Shown piece by piece: positions 1 to 5,418 of a stretch of DNA of 6,615 nt; the first letter of the stretch is position 1; each line of letters begins with the position of its first letter. The notes beneath the pieces are model-generated. The model had not been told where the DNA came from. It saw only the letters and a list, made by a program, of their open reading frames with translations, and did no database searches. This DNA comes from Spirochaetales bacterium (GTDB lineage Bacteria > Spirochaetota > Spirochaetia > ARS1246), in assembly GCA_016930115.1 (NCBI GenBank), contig JAFGHN010000324.1:1-6615 (forward strand), given 5' to 3'. A program made the translations under genes and the position numbers.

Positions 1-15
1 CCCACAGTATATGGA

Positions 16-48
16 TGGCGTGTCAAATTGCACAGCCTTTACACGCCA
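16..48. promoter_or_regulatory. Interrupted palindrome overlapping the -35 box (candidate operator)
   Basis: TGGCGTGT (16-23) is repeated inverted and perfectly as ACACGCCA (41-48), with the centre of symmetry at position 32. Extending inward past one mismatch adds two more A-T pairs, so the arms 16-26 and 38-48 pair at 10 of 11 positions around an 11-base centre. The right arm contains the whole -35 hexamer (38-43) of the promoter upstream of the transporter gene, a position where a bound repressor would block RNA polymerase. It has no T-run after it, so it does not look like an intrinsic terminator for a gene to the left. The binding protein is unknown; the operator role is inferred from position and symmetry. 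Confidence 0.45.
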
Positions 49-66
49 ATTACTACTACGTATGAT
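38..66 (+). promoter_or_regulatory. Sigma70-type promoter for the MFS transporter gene
   Basis: The -35 hexamer TTTACA (38-43) and the -10 hexamer TATGAT (61-66) are separated by exactly 17 bases. Each hexamer matches the sigma70 consensus at five of six positions. Transcription would start near position 73, giving an untranslated leader of about 100 bases before the ATG at 174. The leader contains a short palindrome CCGATCGG (92-99) and no recognised riboswitch. The call rests on hexamer match and spacing only. Confidence 0.6.
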
Positions 67-173
67 CCATCCGTTCACAACGCATAATCTGCCGATCGGG
101 CACAGCCGGTTGACGGAGCCCGGATGGTTTTTCGTATGCAGCGATGTCGCACCTGCAGTCTCCAGGAGATCCT

Positions 174-1397
174 ATGAAAGACAGCCGATCCGCTCACAAC
201 ATCTCGAGTCCCAGAGCGATTTTTTTGCTCAACTGTGCGGCGATGGTTCAACACGGAGTTGTTCTCCTGATAGTCGGTCCCATCGTGCCGAATTTGATGG
301 CGACCTTCGGCGTCGGAGAAGCCACGACCGGAATGCTTCTTGGTGTAGGCTCGCTGGGTTTTTTGTGGGGCCCGCTGATCGCCGGCGCTATTATCGACCG
401 GGCGTCCGTCCGACGGGCGCTTCTCATTGGATTTCTCATCGAGATTGTGTTTTTGCTGCTATTCGGCCTATCGGGCGCGTTTGCCGTTGCGGTGCTGGCA
501 AATCTCTTCCTGCATCTCGGCGCGTCTTTTGTAGAAATAAGCGGTAGTTATCTTCCCACGATCATCCCGGGTTTGGGGCGCGCGCACTCCCGGATGAATC
601 TGATTCATGCCTTTTTCAGCGTTGGAGCGTTTATTGGTCCGTTCCTCATTGGTCTCTATGTGGAGGCTTCCGGGCGGTGGCGGCCGCTGTTTTTCTTCGC
701 CATAGTTCCTACGGCGCTCCTCGCCCTATGGACCATACGGCTCCGCGTTCCCCGGCCCGGCGGTGGTGCTTCAGCCTTCAATAATCCCGAGGGTGCGGGC
801 GGGATGAAGGAGAACCTGATTGCAGTGCTGCACAGCAGGGGAGCGGTGTGGGGCGCCTTGTGCCTGCTGTGTTATGTGGGCGCGGAGGTCGGAATCTCGA
901 GCTGGATTGTGTACTATCTTCAGAAGGTGCTGGAATTCGACACCGTGAAATCAGCGGCAGGGCTCTCCGTGCTCTGGGTTTTTATCATGGCCGGACGGTA
1001 CTTCAACAGCATACTGGGGAGACATATGTCGGCAAAAGCCCTGGTGACGATTTCCGGTTTCGGCGGTTTTGCCGGTGTGATTGTTTTCCTTCTTGTTGAC
1101 GGTGCGGCGCTTGCATATATCCTGCTTGCCTGGATAGGGCTCTGCCTTTCAGGCGTTTTCCCAAACGTGATGGGAGAGCTGAACAATCGTGATCCCGGGC
1201 GGGCGGGGTTGGTCACTGCCGTCATGACCATGGGGGCCGCTCTCGGTGGAGGGATTTTCCAATGGCTCGTGGGTCTCGTTGCCGATTTTGCCGGGATAAG
1301 GGCCGCCTTTGTCATCCCGGCCGTCCTGCAAATTCTGATGGTTGTGAGCTTTCTATACGCGCTCAAGCCTGAGAGGCAATCGCCGGTGCGTCGTTGA
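174..1397 (+). CDS. Major facilitator superfamily transporter (FHS/FucP-like), substrate unknown
   Basis: This 407-residue, very hydrophobic protein fits a 12-helix inner-membrane MFS carrier. Helices are packed in two halves joined by a hydrophilic loop at about residues 190-220 that is rich in Gly, Pro and charged residues. The loop between helices 2 and 3 carries the MFS signature, with D75-R76 followed by R80-R81 after a Gly-rich helix end (G66, G71). The segment YVGAEVGISSW (234-244) and the motif SGVFPN (326-331) resemble the fucose/glucose/H+ symporter and YbjJ-like branch. The ATG at 174 is preferred to the in-frame ATG at 144 because AGGAG (164-168) lies five bases before it. The gene is co-directional with the decarboxylase genes 63 bases downstream, so it may import a precursor or export a product of that pathway, but nothing in the sequence fixes the substrate. 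Confidence 0.85.
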   Translation: MKDSRSAHNISSPRAIFLLNCAAMVQHGVVLLIVGPIVPNLMATFGVGEATTGMLLGVGSLGFLWGPLIAGAIIDRASVRRALLIGFLIEIVFLLLFGLSGAFAVAVLANLFLHLGASFVEISGSYLPTIIPGLGRAHSRMNLIHAFFSVGAFIGPFLIGLYVEASGRWRPLFFFAIVPTALLALWTIRLRVPRPGGGASAFNNPEGAGGMKENLIAVLHSRGAVWGALCLLCYVGAEVGISSWIVYYLQKVLEFDTVKSAAGLSVLWVFIMAGRYFNSILGRHMSAKALVTISGFGGFAGVIVFLLVDGAALAYILLAWIGLCLSGVFPNVMGELNNRDPGRAGLVTAVMTMGAALGGGIFQWLVGLVADFAGIRAAFVIPAVLQILMVVSFLYALKPERQSPVRR

Positions 1398-1422
1398 CTA
1401 GCCCAAAATCTTCTTCTAACAT
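1394..1422 (+). promoter_or_regulatory. Candidate promoter for the decarboxylase operon
   Basis: TTGACT (1394-1399) and TAACAT (1417-1422) are 17 bases apart. The -35 matches the sigma70 consensus at five of six positions and the -10 at four of six. The -35 box overlaps the TGA stop of the transporter gene (1395-1397). Transcription would start near 1429, about 30 bases before the carboxyltransferase start codon. It would let the decarboxylase genes be expressed independently of the transporter, although read-through is equally possible because no terminator separates the two. Confidence 0.45.
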
Positions 1423-1460
1423 GGGCGGACGCGACCGAAGACAGCCTGCGAGGAGGCGAA

Positions 1461-3014
1461 ATGGAGAAGAAAACGAATCTGCTGGCAAAATTGCTCGTAA
1501 AACGCGATAGGGCGATGCAGGGAGGGGGCGGCAAGCGCATCGAAGATCAACATGAAAAAGGTAAGATGACGGCGCGCGAAAGAATCAAGGCGCTTGTCGA
1601 TCCCGGAAGTTTCGAGGAACTTGATATGTTTGTCATCCACAGATGCCACGATTTCGGCATGGATGAGAAACACTACTTCGGTGACGGTGTGGTGACAGGG
1701 AGCGCGACAATCGAAGGACGGGTCGTGTACCTCTTTGCACAGGATTTCACCGTCAACGGGGGGTCGCTCTCCAAAACTCATGCAGAAAAGATCTGCAAAG
1801 TCATGGATATGGCTGTGAAAACCGGGGCGCCTGTAATCGGGCTGAACGATTCCGGCGGAGCCCGCGTCCAGGAAGGGATCGATGCCCTTGCAGGATACGG
1901 GGAGATTTTCTTGAGGAACGTGATGGCATCCGGGGTGATACCGCAGATATCGGCGATCATGGGCCCCTGCGCCGGGGGGGCTGTGTATTCCCCTGCAATT
2001 ACTGATTTTGTCATCATGAACCGGCAGACCAGCTACATGTTCGTCACGGGACCCAAAGTGGTGAAGACTGTTCTGAACGAAGACGTTACCACCGAAGGTT
2101 TGGGCGGCGCCCAGATTCATGCAACCCGCAGCGGTGTGGCACAATTCCTCACGGATACTGAGGAAGAGACGCTTCTCTTAATCAGAAAAATCTTGAGTTT
2201 CATTCCGCAGAACAACCTGGAGGATCCCCCCAATATTACGCCGCGGGACACCATCGAGCGACGCGCCGAAGCGCTCAATACCCTGGTGCCGGAGGATCCT
2301 AACAAAGGCTATGACGTTCTCGACGTTATCGAGGGCGTTGTCGATGAAGGCGAGTTTTTTGAGGTAGCCAGGAACTACGCACAGAACATTGTCGTCGGGT
2401 TTGCCAGAATGAACGGGCATTCGATCGGCGTTGTGGCAAACCAGCCCAGAGTCATGGCCGGAGTACTGGACATAAATGCCAGCGTAAAAGCGGCCCGATT
2501 CATCCGGTTTTGCGATTCTTTCAATATTCCTCTCGTCTTTTTTGAAGATGTTCCGGGCTTCCTTCCCGGCATGAACCAGGAGCACAACGGAATTATCAGA
2601 CACGGCGCCAAGTTGCTCTACGCTGTGGCGGAGGCGACGGTGCCGAAAGTCACCGTCATTCTCAGGAAGGCGTACGGTGGTGCATATATCGTTATGAACA
2701 GCAGGCACCTGCGGGCCGATGTTGTCTACGCCTGGCCGACGGCGGAATTAGCCGTCATGGGAGCAAAAGGGGCTGTAGAGATTGTTTACGGTAGAGAAGC
2801 CCGTGATGCGGAAAACCCTGAAGGATTTCTTGCGGAAAAAGTGGAAGAATATGAGGACAGATTTTCGAATCCCTACCGGGCGGCGGAAAAAGGTTACATA
2901 GAAGATGTCATTGAACCCGCGTCTACCAGATTCAGGGTAATCCGCGCTCTGGAGATGTTGTGGACCAAGCGGGATTCGAATCCGCCGCGTAAACACGGTA
3001 ACATACCACTCTAG
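1461..3014 (+). CDS. mmdA: Carboxyltransferase (alpha) subunit of a biotin-dependent, Na+-translocating acyl-CoA decarboxylase, probably methylmalonyl-CoA decarboxylase
   Basis: This cytoplasmic subunit transfers the carboxyl group from an acyl-CoA, probably (S)-methylmalonyl-CoA, to biotin on the carrier protein. At 517 residues it has full family length with two crotonase-like halves. The N-terminal half has the conserved HEKGKMTARERI (31-42), SGGARVQEG (131-139) and GPCAGGAVYSPA (168-179), which form the CoA site and oxyanion hole. The C-terminal half has DVPGFLPG (363-370), QEHNGIIRHGAKLLYA (373-388) and RKAYGGAYIVMNS (402-414), the biotin-facing oxyanion hole. The C-terminus KHGNIPL is typical of PccB/MmdA proteins. 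AGGAGG (1451-1456) lies four bases before the ATG. PccB-type proteins also serve propionyl-CoA carboxylase and transcarboxylase; the three membrane-complex genes behind it argue for a decarboxylase. The acyl substrate is inferred, not shown. Confidence 0.9.
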   Translation: MEKKTNLLAKLLVKRDRAMQGGGGKRIEDQHEKGKMTARERIKALVDPGSFEELDMFVIHRCHDFGMDEKHYFGDGVVTGSATIEGRVVYLFAQDFTVNGGSLSKTHAEKICKVMDMAVKTGAPVIGLNDSGGARVQEGIDALAGYGEIFLRNVMASGVIPQISAIMGPCAGGAVYSPAITDFVIMNRQTSYMFVTGPKVVKTVLNEDVTTEGLGGAQIHATRSGVAQFLTDTEEETLLLIRKILSFIPQNNLEDPPNITPRDTIERRAEALNTLVPEDPNKGYDVLDVIEGVVDEGEFFEVARNYAQNIVVGFARMNGHSIGVVANQPRVMAGVLDINASVKAARFIRFCDSFNIPLVFFEDVPGFLPGMNQEHNGIIRHGAKLLYAVAEATVPKVTVILRKAYGGAYIVMNSRHLRADVVYAWPTAELAVMGAKGAVEIVYGREARDAENPEGFLAEKVEEYEDRFSNPYRAAEKGYIEDVIEPASTRFRVIRALEMLWTKRDSNPPRKHGNIPL

Positions 3015-3034
3015 GGCAGGGGGTGAGAGCAGCA

Positions 3035-3862
3035 ATGAAAAAGATCATTGTTCTTTTCTTGATCTTCGTCACAATCGGTACTTTCGCCCAGGATTCTAAA
3101 CAGCTGCGGGAAATGACGCTTTCAGAAATTTCCGGCGCGAAAGGGATACGGTCAGAGAAGCTCAAGGAAATGATTGTCCCTCATGTGGCGGAGGAACAGA
3201 TAGGGCTGCCGCTCGAGAAGATTGATTCGACCATCACAAACGCGTTTATTCAACAGGCTCTGGATAGCTATTTCGAGTTTCGCACACTCCGTGATTTGGC
3301 CGAAGATACCCACTATCCCATAAAGAAGCTCGGCAGCAAGCTGGGCCTCGAAATCAGCAGGTCGGGGTATGAAAAACCGCTCAAGGAGTTTGGTGTTTCG
3401 GCGCAAAGAGTCAACCGGGCCTTGAGTGATTATGACGCCGAGGAGAACGGGTTTATCTGGAATGTCGTAGCGACCGGTATGATCATCGTGTTCGTAGCAT
3501 TGGTATTGACCGGACTGATCATGTGGCTTTTCGAGTATTTCCACAGATTACACAATCAGAGAATCAGACGCAAAACCGGAGCACTTACTGCAACCGTGGT
3601 TGGCGCCGCGCCTCACAAAGAGGAGCACCTGTCACAGAGGATGAAGCGGAGGCTTTCTATTACCGCGAGGCGAATTGCCGCGGCTGAAGAATTGGATGCA
3701 TACACGGTGGTTGCTATTGCCACGGCAATCCGGCTGCACGAGGCCGCGCTGGAGGAAGAAAACCGGATCCTCGCGACCTGGACAAAAGGGTCGGCAAGTT
3801 TCTGGAAAACCAACCGCGTGATGCCCAATCGGATATTCTTTGAAAATAGATGGGGTAAGTGA
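3035..3862 (+). CDS. mmdD: OadG-like delta/gamma subunit of the decarboxylase, with a large extracytoplasmic repeat domain
   Basis: OadG/MmdD proteins are small membrane anchors that hold the carboxyltransferase to the sodium pump. Family evidence is one transmembrane helix at about residues 141-166 with the GM-x-x-VF pattern (G148, M149, V152, F153). A C-terminal block (218-275) contains VAIATAIRLHEAALEEEN and a Trp/Arg-rich tail, as in MmdD and long OadG proteins. It has 275 residues, far longer than the roughly 80-120 usual in the family. Residues 1-18 look like a signal peptide (lysines, hydrophobic core, TFA before Q19), so residues 19-140 should lie outside the membrane and the C-terminus in the cytoplasm. 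The ATG at 3035 is preferred to the GTG at 3023 because GGGGGTGAG (3019-3027) precedes it and it opens directly with the signal peptide. The gene begins 20 bases after mmdA, and its TGA overlaps the next ATG by one base. Confidence 0.75.
   Translation: MKKIIVLFLIFVTIGTFAQDSKQLREMTLSEISGAKGIRSEKLKEMIVPHVAEEQIGLPLEKIDSTITNAFIQQALDSYFEFRTLRDLAEDTHYPIKKLGSKLGLEISRSGYEKPLKEFGVSAQRVNRALSDYDAEENGFIWNVVATGMIIVFVALVLTGLIMWLFEYFHRLHNQRIRRKTGALTATVVGAAPHKEEHLSQRMKRRLSITARRIAAAEELDAYTVVAIATAIRLHEAALEEENRILATWTKGSASFWKTNRVMPNRIFFENRWGK
3116..3433 (+). repeat. Two diverged ~50-residue protein repeats inside the OadG-like subunit
   Basis: Residues 28-79 and 84-133 of the OadG-like protein align as two copies of one helical unit. 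Both open with Thr-Leu followed by an acidic/aliphatic/small pattern (TLSEIS and TLRDLA). Both continue with a basic-Lys-Leu step (EKLKEM and KKLGSK) and a middle PL-x-[EK] segment (PLEKI and PLKEF). Both close with a near-identical end (QQALDSY and NRALSDY). The similarity is visible in the protein and not in the DNA, so the duplication is old. The unit resembles a small helical motif that I recall, without having checked, near membrane segments of other bacterial proteins. Its function here is unknown. Confidence 0.6.
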
Positions 3863-4287
3863 TGAAAACATACAGAATGACGATAAATGGTGAAACCTAC
3901 AGAGCGCGTATCGTTGAGTATAGCGAAGACAGGGTAGTGGTCAATCTCAACGATGTGGATTGGGTTGTCGAAATAGAACAGGAAGAGGGCGCTCAGACGC
4001 CGCGTCTTATCCGCGCTCCCCAAAAAGAGGCAAACGTCCTCTCCGTTCCACAGAAAGCGACGTTTGCCGTCGGGGGCGCCGTCACGGCGCCTCTCCCGGG
4101 GGTGATCAAGTCCATTCTGGTAAAGGAAGGGGATACGGTACAAGAAGGTGACGCGCTCCTCGTTCTCGAAGCCATGAAGATGGACTCTGAAATCGACGCC
4201 GGCATAGGGGGCATCGTGAAAAAGATCTGCGTTGCCGAAGGGGCAGCCGTTCAGGAAGGCGAGACCCTTGTGGAAATTGGGCGGTAG
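3862..4287 (+). CDS. mmdC: Biotin carrier (gamma) subunit of the decarboxylase
   Basis: This 141-residue protein carries the biotin that shuttles CO2 from the carboxyltransferase to the membrane decarboxylase. The biotinyl domain (about 73-141) contains the site EAMKM, with Lys106 as the residue biotinylated by biotin ligase. It is framed by APLPGVI (76-82) and a second half-repeat, GIGGIVKKICVAEGAAVQEG (114-133), that mirrors IKSILVKEGDTVQEG (82-96). The N-terminal 40 residues (YRMTINGETYRARI and following) form the small beta domain usual in MmdC and in the C-terminal part of OadA. The linker (about 38-72) is charged and not the long Ala/Pro-rich hinge of many relatives. The ATG at 3862 shares its A with the upstream TGA, which suggests translational coupling; GGGG (3852-3855) is the likely ribosome binding site. 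The in-frame GTG at 3859 is less well placed. Confidence 0.92.
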   Translation: MKTYRMTINGETYRARIVEYSEDRVVVNLNDVDWVVEIEQEEGAQTPRLIRAPQKEANVLSVPQKATFAVGGAVTAPLPGVIKSILVKEGDTVQEGDALLVLEAMKMDSEIDAGIGGIVKKICVAEGAAVQEGETLVEIGR

Positions 4288-4289
4288 TT

Positions 4290-5405
4290 ATGCAGGACAT
4301 GCTTCATTTCTTCAATACCACAGCCTTGGCCGATCTTGGGCTGCAATCCGGCATAATGGTGCTTATCGGTCTCATATTCATTGCACTCGGTATTGTAAAA
4401 AACTATGAGCCGTTGCTGCTCGTCCCCATCGGGTTCGGGATCGTGCTGGGCAATATTTCCCTGGGCGGGGGCGTGTATGAGGACGGATCGGTCATGAAGT
4501 ATATCTACTTCGGGGTGACAAGCGGCGTTTTCCCCCCACTCATCTTCCTCGGCATTGGCGCTATGACCGATTTTTCGACGCTCATCGCCAATCCAAAACT
4601 GATACTCCTCGGAGCCGCCGCCCAGTTTGGTATTTTTGCCACGTTTATCGGAGCGAAGCTCCTGGGTTTTGACATACTCGAAGCCGGAGCCATCGGTATC
4701 ATCGGCGGCGCCGACGGACCCACATCGATCTTCCTCTCTTCCAAGTTGGCGCCGCATCTGGTAGGTCCGATCGCCATCGCCGCCTATTCCTACATGGCCC
4801 TGGTTCCCATCATCCAGCCCCCGATAATCAGGCTCCTGACGACGAAGAAAGAGCGTTTGATACGCATGAGGCCGCCGAGGGTGATTTCCAAATCGACCAA
4901 GATACTGTTTCCGGTTATCGGCTTCATCGTGACAGCCCTCATCGCCCCGGGAGGGAAAATCCTGTTGGGCATGCTCTTCTTCGGGAACATCCTGAAGGAA
5001 AGCGGGGTGACCGATCGTTTGGCTGAATCCGCGAGGCACGCTCTCATCGATATCGTGACCGTTCTTCTCGGGCTGGCAGTGGGCGCGAGCACGCAAGCGG
5101 ACTATTTTCTTACGCCCCAATCCTTGATGATCTTTGCACTGGGGGCGTTCTCCTTCTGCATCGCCACCGCTGCCGGGGTGTTATTCGCAAAACTCATGAA
5201 CCTGCTTCTCAAAGAGAAGATAAATCCGATGATTGGAGCGGCGGGTGTATCCGCGGTTCCGGACAGCGCCCGGGTGGTTCACCATCTCGGGCAGGTGCAC
5301 GACAAGAAAAACTTTCTTCTTATGCACGCGATGGCGCCGAATGTCGCCGGTGTTATCGGCTCGGCGGTGGCTGCAGGCGTGCTTCTCGGTATCCTGGGGT
5401 CTTGA
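4290..5405 (+). CDS. mmdB: Na+-translocating carboxybiotin decarboxylase (beta) subunit, OadB family
   Basis: This integral membrane subunit decarboxylates carboxybiotin and couples the reaction to Na+ export. It has 371 residues, close to MmdB-type proteins, and about nine to eleven hydrophobic segments. Hallmarks are GGADGPTSIFLSSKLAP (139-155), SYMALVPIIQPPI (167-179) and NPMIGAAGVSAVPDSAR (312-328). D142, Y168, N312, G316, S321 and R328 match, at a constant offset of 61, the residues I recall as functionally important in Klebsiella OadB (D203, Y229, N373, G377, S382, R389). The Na+ and proton-handling positions therefore appear intact. The ATG at 4290 begins two bases after the mmdC stop. 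Only GGGCGG (4279-4284) is available as a ribosome site, so translation is probably coupled to mmdC. An in-frame ATG at 4299 has AGGA too close to serve it. The last codons and stop lie inside a strong hairpin. Confidence 0.93.
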   Translation: MQDMLHFFNTTALADLGLQSGIMVLIGLIFIALGIVKNYEPLLLVPIGFGIVLGNISLGGGVYEDGSVMKYIYFGVTSGVFPPLIFLGIGAMTDFSTLIANPKLILLGAAAQFGIFATFIGAKLLGFDILEAGAIGIIGGADGPTSIFLSSKLAPHLVGPIAIAAYSYMALVPIIQPPIIRLLTTKKERLIRMRPPRVISKSTKILFPVIGFIVTALIAPGGKILLGMLFFGNILKESGVTDRLAESARHALIDIVTVLLGLAVGASTQADYFLTPQSLMIFALGAFSFCIATAAGVLFAKLMNLLLKEKINPMIGAAGVSAVPDSARVVHHLGQVHDKKNFLLMHAMAPNVAGVIGSAVAAGVLLGILGS

Positions 5406-5414
5406 GACCCCAGG
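5393..5414. terminator. Perfect 9-bp hairpin between convergent genes
   Basis: CCTGGGGTC (5393-5401) pairs without mismatch with GACCCCAGG (5406-5414) around the tetraloop TTGA (5402-5405). The TGA stop of the OadB-like gene occupies three of the four loop bases, and the left arm encodes its last residues. On the plus strand the stem is followed by CCTTTC, a weak T-tract; on the minus strand no T-run follows. It is best read as a shared, inefficient or factor-assisted terminator, or an mRNA 3'-end stabiliser, for two converging transcripts whose stop codons are only 13 bases apart. Confidence 0.55.
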
Positions 5415-5418
5415 CCTT

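Noticed and set aside
92..99. CCGATCGG palindrome in the transporter leader as an operator.
   Set aside because: An eight-base palindrome is expected by chance in sequence of this length and composition, and it is not paired with a second site.
110..140. Alternative promoter TTGACG (110-115) with TATGCA (135-140).
   Set aside because: The spacer is 19 bases and the -10 is poor, whereas the promoter at 38-66 has better hexamers and a 17-base spacer.
11..547. A 178-codon plus-strand frame overlapping the transporter start.
   Set aside because: Its product is Arg- and Ser-rich without motifs, it starts inside the promoter region, and most of it overlaps the well-supported MFS frame.
1444..1457. 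Small hairpin GCCT/AGGC around the ribosome binding site of the carboxyltransferase gene, as a possible translation switch.
   Set aside because: Only four base pairs; too weak to support a regulatory claim.
1416..2144. A 242-codon minus-strand frame opposite the start of the carboxyltransferase gene.
   Set aside because: Composition is unlike a folded protein (many Cys and His) and it has no ribosome site. The plus-strand gene explains the region fully.
4251..5120. A 289-codon open frame on the minus strand opposite the biotin carrier and OadB-like genes.
   Set aside because: Its translation is rich in His, Asp, Arg and Gly without domain or hydrophobic pattern, and it lies opposite a strongly conserved family gene. 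It is a shadow of codon usage.
3015..5405. A separate small epsilon-subunit gene as found in Veillonella mmd operons.
   Set aside because: The gaps between genes are 20, -1 and 2 bases, leaving no room, and no such short frame is visible. The C-terminal block of the OadG-like subunit may cover its role.
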